This document shows, in pieces, positions 33,197 to 44,793 of a stretch of 64,000 bases of DNA. Source of the DNA: Culex pipiens pallens (Eukaryota; Arthropoda; Insecta; Diptera; Culicidae); assembly GCF_016801865.2 (NCBI RefSeq), contig NC_068939.1, forward strand, positions 74,204,100 to 74,268,099, given 5' to 3'. Numbering within the stretch: position 1 is the first letter of the stretch; each line of letters starts with the position of its first letter. The translations under genes were made by a program, and so were the position numbers. Below the pieces are notes generated by a model. The model was not told the DNA's origin. It made no database searches and was given only the letters and a program-made list of their open reading frames with translations.

Positions 33197-34919
33197 CCCG
33201 AGCAGAAGGAAATAACTTGGAAATAACATTTTTTGATATTTGAAAATACTAGGCCAATAACATTTTATGTTATTTATAACAAGATTTGTTATTCGTCGTT
33301 ATGATTTTTTTGTTATTGGATTGTTATTGTAATCATCCCAATAACAATTTGAGGTATTCTTCCATAACGAAAAATGTTATTCTCAAGTTGTTTTGGCTTT
33401 CAACCAATGTCAGACCAATAACAAATTTTGTTATGATAACATAAACTGTTATGAAACTCTTATGGGTAATTCTCTACCAACTCACACGAAATCGGGAAAA
33501 GTTGCCCCGACCCCTCTTCGATTTGCGTGAAACTTTGTCCTAAGGGGTAACTTTTGTCCCTGATCACGAATCCGAGGTCCGTTTTTTGATATCTCGTGAC
33601 GGAGGGGCGGTACGACCCCTTCCATTTTTGAACATGCGAAAAAAGAGGTGTTTTTCAATAATTTGCAGCCTGAAACGGTGATGAGATAGAAATTTGGCAT
33701 CAAAGGGACTTTTATGTAAAATTAGACGCCCGATTTGATGACGTACTCAGAATTCCGAAAAAACGTATTTTTCATCGAAAAAAACAATAAAAAAGTTTTA
33801 AAAATTCTCCCATTTTCCGTTACTCGACTGTAAAAAATTTTGGAACATGTCATTTTATGGGAAATTTAATGTACTTTTCGAATCTACATTGTCCCAGAAG
33901 GGTCATTTTTTCATTTAGAACAAAATTTTTCATTTTAAAATTTCGTGTTTTTTCTAACTTTGCAGGGTTATTTTTTAGAGTGTAACAATGTTCTACAAAG
34001 TTGTAGAGCAGACAATTACAAAAATTTTGATATATAGACATTAGAGGTTTGCTTATAAACATCACAAGTTATCGCGATTTTACGAAAAAAAGTTTTGAAA
34101 AAGTTACTTTTTGCGTTTCTCTTTGTTTCGTCGTCCGTGTCTGTCGCGGGTGACCATGAACGGCCATGATCGATGACGACCAACTTTTTTAAAACTTTTT
34201 TTCGTAAAATCGTGATAACTTGTGATGTTTATAAGCAAACCCCTTATGTATATATATCAAAATTTTTGTAATTGTCTGCTCTACAACTTTGTAGAACATT
34301 GTTACACTCTAAAAAATAACCCTGCAAAGTTAGAAAAAACACGAAATTTTAAAATGAAAAATTTTGTTCTAAATCAAAAAATGACCCTTCTGGGACAATG
34401 TAGATTCGAAAAGTACATTAAATTTCCCATAAAATGACATGTTCCAAAATTTTTTACAGTCGAGTAACGGAAAATGGGAGAATTTTTAAAACTTTTTTAG
34501 TGTTTTTTTCGATGAAAAATACGTTTTTTCGGAATTCTGATTACGCCATCAAATCGGGCGTCTAATTTTACATAAAAGTCCCTTTGACACCAAATTTCTA
34601 TCTCATCACCGTTTCAGGCTGCAAATTATTGAAAAACACCTCTTTTTTCGCATGTGCAAAAATGGAAGGGGTCGTACCGCCCCTCCGTCACGAGATATCA
34701 AAAAACGGACCTCGGATTCGTGATCAGGGACAAAAGTTACCCCTTAGGACAAAGTTTCACGCAAATCGAAGAGGGGTCGGGGCAACTGCTGTGTGAGTTG
34801 GCGGAGAATTACCCTTATGCAAGAATGGATTTTTCAAGAAGATTTCATAACACTTTTTGTTATTTTAACTGTATTTGTTATTGAAGTCGCATTAATTTTG
34901 TTATTACCGTCTGCCCGGG
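33197..34919. mobile_element. CCCGAGCAG-type element X, interrupted by foldback F2
   Basis: Left end CCCGAGCAGAAGGAAATAAC, right end GTTATTACCGTCTGCCCGGG, with AG outside both ends. The interior is dense in 'ttgttat' and 'ataacaa' motifs. A second foldback occupies 33464-34814. Without it the element would be about 0.37 kb, close to its neighbour Y, which matches it in opposite orientation. Confidence 0.75.
33464..34814. mobile_element. Foldback F2, 1.35 kb, TTAT duplication
   Basis: Ends GGGTAATTCTCTACC and complement are flanked by TTAT (33460-33463, 34815-34818). The empty site is visible in element Y near 35075. Arms of about 620 bp are almost perfect reverse complements around a spacer at about 34110-34190. 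The terminus resembles F1 (GAGCAATTCTCTACC). The same peptide can be read from both arms on opposite strands, an artefact of the palindrome. Confidence 0.88.
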
Positions 34920-34971
34920 AGACACCGAAAGATACGAAGATATTTTCGGGAAATGTAGTTGAAAGTGTGTA

Positions 34972-35418
34972 CCCGGGCAGACGGTAATAACAAAATTCAT
35001 GCCATTTCAATAACAAATACTGTTAAAATAACAGAAAATGTTATGGAATTTTCTTGAAAAATCCATTTTTGCATAAGGGTTTAATAACAGTTTATGTTAT
35101 CATAACAAAATTTGTTATTGGTCTGATATTGGTTGAAAGCCAAAACAACTGGGGAATAACATTTTTTGTTATGGAAGAATAACTCCAACTGTTATTGGGA
35201 TGATCGGATTAGTTGTTAAAATAACAAAAAATAATAACGAAGATTTGTTCGAAGAATAACTAAAAATGTTATTAGTCTGTTATTACAATAACAATCCAAT
35301 AACAAAAAAATCATAACGAGGAATAACAAATCTTGTTATAAATAACAGAAAATGTTATTGGCCTAGTATTTTCAAATATCAAAAAATGTTATTCCCAAGT
35401 TATTACCGTCTGCTCGGG
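34972..35418. mobile_element. CCCGAGCAG-type element Y, 447 bp, TA-flanked
   Basis: Starts CCCGGGCAGACGGTAATAAC and ends GTTATTACCGTCTGCTCGGG, flanked by TA (34970-34971, 35419-35420). It is an inverted relative of element X and lies 52 bp from it. It provides the uninterrupted sequence that dates the F2 insertion into X. Confidence 0.8.
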
Positions 35419-35420
35419 TA

Positions 35421-37182
35421 TGCTTTTTTCGCTTTTGTGCCGAAAGGAACGTTTTGAAAATAGAGCAACTTAAAAATAGGTTTAAAACACTAAAAAATAG
35501 TTATAACTCCTCAATTAAGTCTTAAAACATTTTGATGCCTTCGGCAAAAAAGTGTGATTTTTGTGAGTTATCACCAAAAAAATCCTTTTTCGACATTTTT
35601 TGCAAAGATGGCGTAAATCTCGCGTAGATCAAGGATAGAGACTAAGCATGTTAGACAAACTTTCAATTTTCTCCTCTACAACTTTGCTGAGAAACCAAAG
35701 CCCTAAATCGTCATTCAACAAAGTAAATTTTTTTCGGACCTCGAAGGACGTCACAATGTATGTCATTAACTCCAGCTTCTGAAGACACCATTGGGCTTTA
35801 AATAAAAAAATAACAATTTATTCCACTTCAATTTGCCATACCGAACACTGCGCCTTGGTTGGTCTACTGATATTGTCTTGAATATATCTTGTGTTTATTA
35901 ACCCCATCAAAATCAAACATACTTTGCAGACTTCCGATGCTTAAGAAAACATCAAACTTTTCGACTGATTAAGCTAAGCTGTTTTTAAACTAGTTTAGTG
36001 CCCACAGTTCTTATGCTTAACGACGGCTTTCTCATCTTCAAAAAGTCACAATACCAAAGATCCGATTGCCCAATTCTTTCAGAATCAAAAACATCAACTC
36101 GGCCCCACCCATTTCTTGATTCTTCCTGCCGCTCTGAAACTCTATTTTTCCCTAAAATAGAGTGAATAGAGCCCCTTTTTATTGACGCGACGCGAAGTTT
36201 TCGCTCTTGTTCAACACGATCTAGATCGGGCCGGGGATTGACACTAATCCGCGTTTTATCACGGGTGTGTTGCATCTCTCGGAAGAAATTCCTCCAACGA
36301 ACCGAATGCACCCTCCGAGATCTCCGCCTTTGGTGATTTGTTTTCGCGTCAAAACGACCCGCCGATGCACTAATTAACACGTGCAACCGATAAATTAGTG
36401 GCCGATTTGTTTATGGGCCCTGGCGTTGGAGTTTTGGTTGGGTCCAATCGTCATCAAAAACACGTTAAATGGTTCGTCCCATCGCGACGTGGGTATAAAT
36501 TATCGCGCGAGCTTCCGTATGGTCATTTGTGTATTTTGAAAACAGCGATGGGTGTCGCCTTAACAAATGCTGGGTGGGTACCTTAAACTCCCTGGTTTTG
36601 TTGATGCTATTGACGGTGGTGCATTTTTGGTTTGGCGATGCACTGGCGGTTTTTTAAACAAACAAAGTTACTGTTATTGAGATGCTTTGTTTGGCGAAAG
36701 CAGCAGAATCAAATATTTTGATTTTGAAGAATTCTATGTTTTGAACTATTTGTGAGACGTGCTGAAAGTGACAGTTTGGTTCTGGTTTATAAATTTACTG
36801 CTATGGATGTCAATTTTATTCGGAATTTATTAATCGTGTTGTTTTTTCGTTCGAATAGATATTACTTTTTTCAAAACAATTGCGTTGAGTGTTTTTAGAT
36901 TTCTTGCACGGAGTCACGTCAACCGTGTTTAATAAAACTAATTTTGGTTTCTTGTGAAAGTTTGAAAATAACTACATTATTTTATACTAACTAAAAGATT
37001 TCAATGATAATGAAAATTCCTCGAAAACTAACTAAAAAGCTGATTAATCAGTCTCGAAACTGAAAATATGGTTTCTTATTTTGATTTTAGTTGGAATTAG
37101 GCTTAACGTTCCCATATCCCATAAAAAGCAGGACATTTTGAAAAGTTGCAAACTATTGACGAGAAAATCCAAAAGTGTTCCA
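35421..37182 (+). other. Intron B-C, mostly unique sequence
   Basis: The first 400 bp are AT-rich. From about 36000 to 36600 the sequence is GC-richer and single-copy-looking, and could hold regulatory elements. No exon boundaries are convincing. Confidence 0.4.
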
Positions 37183-37583
37183 TATGGCAGTGCGTGGCCG
37201 AATGGTTACGCTGTCCGCTTTGTAAGCGGATGATTCTGGGTTCGATTCCCATCTGCTGCAACCTTCCATCGGATGAGGAAGTAAAATGTCGGTCCCGGCC
37301 TTGGTTGTTAGGCCGTTAAGTCAGTCCAGGAGTTGTCTCCATGCCATAAGTACAAACAACACACCAAACCAAGCCTACTCCGGTGGAATCGCTGGCGGCG
37401 GTTGGATTCGCAATCCAAAGGTCGTCAGTTCAAACACTGGGGTAGAAGGTTCCTTGGAGTAGAAAGAGGTTTGGGTGCTCTCCCCATTCAAGCCTTCGGA
37501 CTCCTAGGTTCGAGCAGAAACTTGCAATAGAGACCACAAAAGACCCGGGGGTCGTTAATGTGGATGGTTTGATTTAGATTTTT
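37183..37583 (+). mobile_element. Composite tRNA-derived SINE with two tRNA-like units
   Basis: The head at about 37190-37262 has a perfect A box TGGCCGAATGG, an anticodon arm TCCGC-TTTGTAA-GCGGA (TGT, threonine-like) and a perfect B box GGTTCGATTCC. A body block follows (37263-37298), then a second tRNA-like unit whose anticodon arm TTGGA-TTCGCAA-TCCAA is intact and whose B box is decayed. TGTTCCA-type sequence flanks both ends (37176-37182, 37584-37590). Two tRNA units in one SINE recall the Twin family described from Culex; identity is not claimed. Acceptor pairing is imperfect, so this is not a tRNA gene. Confidence 0.8.
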
Positions 37584-38201
37584 TGTTCCAAATTTGTGGA
37601 TATTCCAAGTACGAGCAATCCTCTTAGTCTTAAGTCTCACGCAAACACTTAGAAAACATTAATTTTCCTGTTTTTAAATCTTTGCCTGGCAATATTTCAG
37701 CAATTAAGGGTCGTATCAACAAAGTTCTCAAAGCAAATTATGGAAAATTTTCTCAGCTTTTCAAAAATATGTTTTTCATATGAGATAGCCGAGACGGTTG
37801 GGGCGCGGACTTGGTAATCGGGATATGACTCTCAACAGATTGATGTTATTTTTGGGGTGTGCAACATTAATTTATTTTTCTTTTGTACATGCTTATTATG
37901 TACACGTTTTCGCATACAATATTACATGCTTTTGCTCACAAAGGTGATGTGCATGCTTTTGCATGCGATTTTACCATCGGATTTTTTGCTGTGTGGAGAT
38001 CGGCAGGAAAGGGGTCAAGAAACAGCTTTACGAACAGCAGAACAAAGAAGAGGGAGTGTTTTCTTGGGGCTTTTCTTCACCCTCTCTGGATTGCTTTCGC
38101 TGCCACTGCTGCCCATTTGAAATTTTTCTTGGCCGATTCCTTCCGAAGTGCATACACCGCTTAAGAGGCAGTATTTGTAAATATTGCTCGGTTTGTTCTA
38201 G
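37584..38201 (+). other. Intron sequence with possible tRNA-like SINE fragment
   Basis: At about 37788-37860 a perfect A box TAGCCGAGACG is followed by a degraded B-box region, suggesting the head of another decayed SINE. The rest is not assigned; several overlapping frames at 37857-38232 have no support. Confidence 0.4.
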
Positions 38202-39531
38202 AGGTCGTATCGAGGTGCTCCGATTTGGATGAAACTTTCAGCGTTTGTTTGTCTATGCATGAGATGATTTCATGCCAAATATGAGCCCTCTACGACAAAG
38301 GGAATTGGGTTAAAACGGGCATTGAAGTTTGAGGTCCAAAAAACCTAAAAAATCTTAAAATTGCTCGCATTTCCGTAAAACTTCATCAGTTCCAACTCTC
38401 TTAGATGCATTTGAACGGTCTTTTAAAGCACTTCAAAATGTGCCATAGACATCCAAGATTGGTTTACTTTTTCTCTTGACTTTTGCAAATTACTGTCAAA
38501 AATGGATTTTTTTAAAACCTTAATATCTTTTTCCAACAGCCTTCAACACCCATACTCCTATAGGTCAAAAGATATGTAATTTCATGCAGGCTTATATGGT
38601 ATTAACTTTTTGGCGAATTGCAGTTTTTCTCATAGTTTTTCAATTTTTCTAGAACAAACAATTTACAACGTTAGTTTTTGCCCTGTAGGCTTCCATAGCG
38701 GCACTTTTTGGTCTCAATTTTGTCATATTCGGAATCCTCGGACAATTTCACGTAAGTTAGAAGTATTGGAATTGTAATTTTGATTTAAAAAATAATTAAA
38801 TAAAACATTTTTTAAAAAAGAAATAGATTTTATTTACCCCATGATCAAAACGTCAAATGCTGTATCAAGTAGGCGAAAACCTGTTTTACCCCTAATCCAA
38901 CAAATTGTGAAAAATATTTTAATTCATTCTAAATGGCAATTTTTCCAATCAAATTTACAACTCCAATACTTCTAATTTACGTGAAATTGTCCGAGGATTC
39001 CGAATATGACAAAATTGAAACCAAAATTGCCGCTATGGCGGCCTACAGGGCAAAAACTAACGTTGTAAAATGTTTGTTATAGAAAAATCAAAAACCCATG
39101 AGAAAAACTGCGATTGGCCAAAAAGTTAATACCGTAAGCTTTAAGTCCATGACATTACCTATCTTTTGACCTACAGGAGTATGGGTGTTGGAGGCTGTTG
39201 GAAAAAGATATTAAGGTTTTAAAAAAATCCATTTTTGACAGTAATTTGCAAAAGCTAAGAGAAAAAGTCAAACCTATCCTAGATGTCCATGGCCCATTTT
39301 GAAGTGCTTCAAAATACCTTTCAAATGCATCTAAGAGAGTTGGAACTGATGAAGTTTTACGGAAATGCGAGCAATTTTAAGATTTTTTATGTTTTTTTAC
39401 CTCAAACTTCAAAGCCCGTTTTACCCCACTTCCCTTTGTCGTAGAGGGCTCATATTTGGCATGAGTTCATCTCATGTATAGACAAACAAACGCTGAAAGT
39501 TTCATCCAAATCGGAGCACCTCGATACGACC
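38202..39531. mobile_element. Foldback element, 1.33 kb, AGGTCGTATCGAGG ends
   Basis: Left end AGGTCGTATCGAGGTGCTCC and right end GGAGCACCTCGATACGACCT are perfect inverted repeats. The arms of about 600 bp stay highly similar to the centre near 38870. No coding capacity is seen and the target duplication is unclear. Confidence 0.8.
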
Positions 39532-41549
39532 TGTTACACATTGGTGAAAAACTCGCTCTTAAGGCATGAGTTGGTTCAAATTAATTTGACAGTGTTGCCA
39601 ATTTTTCTAAAAGATCTTGATTTATGAAAACGTCGTGAATAAGTGTTGTTGAACCATTTCAAATGATGAGTTTTATCAGAAAGATTTTTATATGACAGAT
39701 CGAAAAATTTCACGATACTTTCAGATGCTGAATCTTAGCAACCAATGGTTCAAGCTTCAATGTCTCTTAAGTGAATTTGCAGGAAGTTTTCTGATCTTTT
39801 CGAAATAAAATATTTTCAGAGATAGTCGTTGATATTTTTTTGACGATTTTTCCCATACAAATTTCAAGCGACTAGAGGGAGGGGTTTCCATGGTCAGATT
39901 AATATATGTATATTGATTTAAAATAAAAAAAAACCGATTTAATATCACCAGAGGTGAAATAGAGCCTTTCTTACAAAATGATGAAACTCCGAGAAATATA
40001 TTGGTGCAATAAATTTTTCAAAAACATAATGATACCATCCAGTGAGAATTTTACCTAAAGCTTTGAATCTTTTTAGGCTAAACCTCAAATGCCATTTTTT
40101 TTTTAAATTTCAGAAGTACATTATTTGTCGCAAGACATTTAAATTTAATTAAGAAAACATATTGGATTGACATTATTAGAAAAAAAATAAAGGGTACTCA
40201 GTCTATAATGTTAGTCTATGATTAACTTAAAAAAATATGTATCGCTATTGCAATTTGTTGATCAATTATGAGAAGCCAGAAAGAACACTTTCACGCGCAG
40301 CGTAAAACGCGCAAGCGTAAAAGCGCTGGCGTTGCAGCTTCGACTTGACGACTTTTCGAGCGAGAACGAGCTGGGACTTCGAATTTGATGTTTAGCAGTG
40401 TTGCAAAAGAGTGATAGAAAAGCTATCAATAGATTATCTCTGCACCAAAAATATCCGAGAGTATAGCGGCCGTCACTATAGCTTGTGAGATCTCTTCTTG
40501 TGTCTCGTGATTCCCAGCGATGTCATTCTCTCTCTATCACTCCTTCCCTTTTCCTCGACTATGCGCTCTCACCGCTGAGTCTCTCAACCTCTCCGAAAAA
40601 TGCAATGAGAGAACGCGAGATGGCGATTATGAGCCGACCACGCATGACGCCCCTTCAAACTGCGTTTGCAAAATTGGTTTTGTGGCGGCTTTTGTGGTTA
40701 AACGCTGTTGCGGTAGGATGATCGTGGAAGCGAGAATGAGAGAGAAAAGGAAAATGTCAATCGCGAGTGGATAAACACAAAAACGTGTTCGGCTATGTTC
40801 GGCGCTGAGAGTTTCAATGAAGAGAGAAGAGCAGTTGTATTTGAGGCATTAATATTCAGGCGAGATAATTGTAGTTGCTGAGAGGTGATATTATGATATT
40901 TTAACAACCCTGATGTTTAGTATATGATTTTGTATAAATCCAAAAATTTAATAGGAAAAAATAGGGTAAAAATAAGACGAAAAACACTAAAATCGCTATA
41001 TCTCTGGAAATACATTTTGGAAAAGCTTCAAATTTTGGGCCCAAACAATTTATGGCGCATGTTTTCGAATGGCTTTTTGTTTGAAACTTAATTCTTTAAA
41101 TTTGATAGTGTTATCTGTACAATAGTCCAAAAAATACCTCTAAAAATGGCTTTGACCACATTTACTGGTCGAAAATTGTGAATCGAAAAATAAAATGTTC
41201 GTCTCCGACCCCACGGCTACAGATCTTACTTATAAAAATTGTGGGTTTTACGAGCGGTTTTCCAGTGATGGAAGACACAATTTTCAAGAGTGGATACAGA
41301 CATCGCTCATGTATTTCAGAAAAAGAGCTCTCAAAAATCATACTTTGAGTTCCGGGATTCGGGCCAAAATTCAATCGAAAGAGCGCATCTAAACCTTCAA
41401 TTTAGTAATAGGATTTTTTCCTGGGACGAATCCTCGCCGTGCACGATTTTTTTAAGATTTCTGAAAAAGCGTTTTTCCAAAAGCAAACCTTTCTTTTGTA
41501 AGAAAGGCAAAAAACTGAACAAATGTCTGTGCGTGTGTGTGTTTGTAGT
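39532..41549 (+). other. Intron sequence, mixed
   Basis: AT-rich to about 40250, then a GC-richer, single-copy-looking block (40270-40900) with CT-rich and GA-rich runs, then AT-rich sequence including a possible old repeat (40960-41500). No exon is supported. Confidence 0.4.
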
Positions 41550-41870
41550 GGTTCTATCTCATTCCCCAGAATCCCATTCCCCAGAATTCCATTCCTCAGA
41601 ATTCCATTCCCCAGAATGCCATTCCCTAGAATCCCACTCCCCAGAATGGCCTATTCCCCAGAATGATCGAATCCCCAGAATGACCCATTCCCGAGAAATA
41701 TGTAGGACCTTGAAAAAAATGTTATGTTTGCCATTTGAAAATAAAGTACATTCATAATAAAAATAAAACTTTTCGGGGGAATGGGTCATTCTGGGGAATG
41801 AATTTCTGGGGACTGGATTTCTGGAGAATGGCATTTTGAGGAATGGAATTCTGCGGAATGGGATAGAACC
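41550..41870. mobile_element. Minisatellite-armed foldback, 321 bp, 9-bp target duplication
   Basis: Ends GGTTCTATC and GATAGAACC are flanked by the 9-bp direct repeat GTTTGTAGT (41541-41549, 41871-41879). The left arm consists of about nine imperfect units of 'cattccccagaat' type, and the right arm has the complementary 'attctggggaatg' units. A 9-bp duplication fits Mutator-like elements; that assignment is inferred. Confidence 0.85.
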
Positions 41871-41880
41871 GTTTGTAGTG

Positions 41881-42298
41881 ACTTCTTCTTGAAAGATTTT
41901 CAACAATTTTAAAAATTGTTCTTACATTCAAAAGGATATCTTCATGCATCATAAACGATAATTTGTTGCATATCACCTTTAATCATCCCTCCTAGTGGCA
42001 ATCAATTAACCTTCTAAGCACCTTGCTGTCGTCCCTTACCGTCTTCAGAGGGCCGTGCAAGGTGCTCTTAATTAACCCATAATTCCCCTTCTCAGCAACT
42101 GGTTGAGTCCCATAAATTTGCAACGACCAACCAGCGGGCAGAAGGTTTGACTCAAAGCCGCTCGAAGTTTGAGTAGTTGGTCGTCGTATGATCGTAAATC
42201 TGCGCATAATTTTTGAAATCCGATATCTCGTAATGAGTTGCTGTAGATTGATGCCCTAATTAACCTTTCCAAAACTTGTTTCTCTCCCCTCTTTCCAG
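41881..42298 (+). other. Intron 3' end before exon C
   Basis: Ends in the strong acceptor 'ctctcccctctttccag' (42282-42298). The preceding sequence looks single-copy. Confidence 0.6.
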
Positions 42299-43301
42299 GC
42301 GCCGCTCGCCAAAGCGCCAACCCAACCAACTGCCAGCGACTCTGCCAATTTCCGGCGCCGAAGTTGACCCGGAGAAGCTGGCCCAGGAGGCGTTCCGGCT
42401 GCTGCGGACGGTCCAGAATCTGCTCAACACGCAAGAGCCGACGCTGTCCAGCCAGTCCTCGAGCTCGTCGGCCGAGCTGGACAGTTTGCTGCTGTTGGCC
42501 GGCGGGAGTGTCGGAGGGGGAGGTGGATCGGCAACCGGAAGTACGACCACGTTGACGGGGGCGGGTGCCGTGGCTTCCGCCCCGGTTGTGAACACGAGGA
42601 GTAACGTTGGGTTCAGTAGGAAGTTGAACATGCGCGGGAGTCGGCTTTCGCTGAGGAGCAGTACGGACGATTCGGTGCACTCGACGTCGTCTTCGAACAA
42701 CGAGGACAACACGGATCGACCGTCTCCGCCGTTGGGTCACCACCTGAACCACCATCTGAACCATCACCATCATCCGGGGAGTAGCAGCAGTAGCAGCACC
42801 AGCAGCAGTTCCGGCCACCTGGTCAACCACCGGCACTCGGCGAACATCGACCGGATCAAGGAGATGATGATCGCGAGTTCCGCCGAGGACGAGTCCGGCT
42901 TCAGCTCGATGAACTCGTTCCAGGAGATTGGCCTGCCCCTGGTCAACTCCACCATGCTGTCCACCAACTCCTCCGCCGCTTCCTCCACCGGGTCCGTGTC
43001 CTTCGTCTCAGATGAATCGTCCGACCTGCGGGACGCCACCGTCATCCCGACGAGCAACGTAACCACGATCGCCATAAACCCGCCCAAGCTGGGCATTCCC
43101 GCCTCGAAGGCACCGGAAATCCCGGCCCGCGTCACGCAATCCGCGGCGTACGAGCACCACAACCACTTTGTGAACCACCGCCGGTGGGATTCGGCGCCGG
43201 TCGTGCTGCCGCAGAAGCTCAAGATTCACCAGAACGGTGGGGGAGTAGGCGCGGGGGGTGATTCCGACTCGGGAGTGTCCTCGCGGGTGCTGTGGGTATA
43301 G
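42299..43301 (+). CDS. Exon C: C-terminal exon of the large gene, stop TAG
   Basis: With the TG of exon B it reads TW|RRSPKRQPNQL and continues 333 codons to TAG at 43299-43301. A helical segment (AEVDPEKLAQEAFRLLRTVQ) is followed by a long low-complexity region with Ser, Gly, Thr and His runs, then a more structured stretch around EDESGFSSMNSFQEIGLPLV. The chain ends in SRVLWV; L-x-V at the last three positions fits a class II PDZ ligand. GC content is above 60 percent. The family is not recognised; adapter or scaffold is a guess from composition. Confidence 0.9.
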
Positions 43302-43784
43302 CAGCGGTAGAACCCGTTCTGTTTTCGGCTTTTTCCCTTCTGTTGTCGCGTTTAAAGGGAGAGATTGAGGAGTTTATTTAAATGGAGGAGACACGCAGGT
43401 GAAATGAAACAGTCGATTTGGAATGTATATGAAAAAAGACGAGACTTGAAATTGTTCTGACTTTATTTAACAAAAAATGATATTTTCTTTTGGAACTTTT
43501 GTCATGTCACGTCTTGCCTTACTTGAATTGCATAAATTTATTTAATTTTTTAGTTTGTTTGAAAAACACTGAAAAACAAAACAATAACCTGAGATCTTGT
43601 TTATTGATATATTATGAAACAACACTATGTTTGCAAGATTTTCAAAAAAGTGTTCGCTCAGTATTACTTTTCGATACAAGTGCTGAAAAGTTGAACTTGG
43701 ATGCTGAATAGAACTTTTCAGTTATGTATTTTTTTCGCCGAAAAGTAGGCCGTTGCGTCATTTGAGACGAGAATGACAGAATAA

Positions 43785-44014
43785 TCCAGCGTTGCCACAT
43801 GTACAGATATTTTTGGCACAGACCAAACACTCAAACTAATTATTTTTACAGTTAAAATACACTTGAGTAGTTTTTGTAAACTGCACTAAAAAGATTAACA
43901 TTTTTTGCATCTTTTTACTTGTTTAGTTTTTGATAAAAATGTTTTTCTTTAAAGTTATACTTGATTGAGTGTTTGGTCTGTGCCAAAAATATCTGTACGT
44001 GTGGCAACGCTGGA
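43785..44014. mobile_element. 230-bp MITE with 49-bp TIRs (TCCAGCGTTGCC)
   Basis: Left end TCCAGCGTTGCCACATGTAC and the complementary right end pair over about 49 bp with one or two mismatches. ATAA flanks both sides (43781-43784, 44015-44018), suggesting a 4-bp duplication. Confidence 0.82.
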
Positions 44015-44400
44015 ATAAACAACGGAGTTACAGAAAGTGCTTCGAATTTCAAAACAGTGTTTCCAGTTTATTTTAGCATTATGACTTTTTCGAAACTTTC
44101 TTCCGAGATCCGGAAGCCGTTTTCAATGAAAATTACAACATGCGGCTTTGAGAATTCCTTGAAATTCAACTTCAACTTAATACTCATAACATATGGCAGT
44201 GTTGCCAGTTTGTTATGACTTGAAACACCTATCTGATGATGAAATTGATTATGATTCTGGATGTACATTACGACAAAATTGCCTGAATTCTGTCTACAAG
44301 AAGATATTAATTTCAGCAGTGCTGCCAGATTAGCAATTTTGATGATTTATTTTAAAGTTTGTGAATGTTGAATGTTTTAGATATTGTACAGTTATTTTAA

Positions 44401-44793
44401 GGTGAAGCCGTTGATCATTTTCGAAGAAAATTGATCATCACTATAAAATATTCTGTAGAAAATTCAATTTAACGAATTTCAGCACCAAAAGGAATCAGCG
44501 TGTGCCGGTTGTTGCCTTCTTGAAGCCACTGAAGGAATTTTTGATCTAAATCAATTGTGCTTCAAAATTTATATAATTTTGTGGAACAGTCATTGACGTC
44601 CTAGTTGGCAATCATTGATTAATGACGATTTCCATAACTTTACAAGGAATGGGATAATCGTTACCAAAAGGAATCAGCATGTGTAGGGCACTATTCTAAA
44701 CAACTTGTTGAAGGAATTTTGTCAAAATATTGAAAGCGACGCAAAATTTATATCTTTGAACGAAAAATCATGACAATGATGGAAGTCTTCACG
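44401..44793. mobile_element. 393-bp TTAA-flanked MITE, copy A
   Basis: Flanked by TTAA (44397-44400, 44794-44797) with short inverted ends GGTGAAG / CTTCACG. An internal hairpin TGATCATTTTC/GAAAATTGATCA lies near the left end. It matches 58652-59814 outside the insertion there and serves as the empty site for that insertion. Confidence 0.8.

Noticed and set aside
33482..34884. Identical short peptides on opposite strands
   Set aside because: Both arms of the F2 palindrome give the same translation; this is symmetry, not gene duplication.
37190..37262. A threonine (TGT) tRNA gene
   Set aside because: Acceptor stem pairs poorly and the sequence continues into a SINE body with a second tRNA-like unit.
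41555..41870. CRISPR-like array from regularly spaced short repeats
   Set aside because: Units are contiguous and imperfect with no unique spacers, in a eukaryotic transposon with inverted ends and target duplications.
42260..43229. Minus-strand frames of 150-254 codons
   Set aside because: They lie opposite exon C, whose splice phases, stop and composition support the plus strand.
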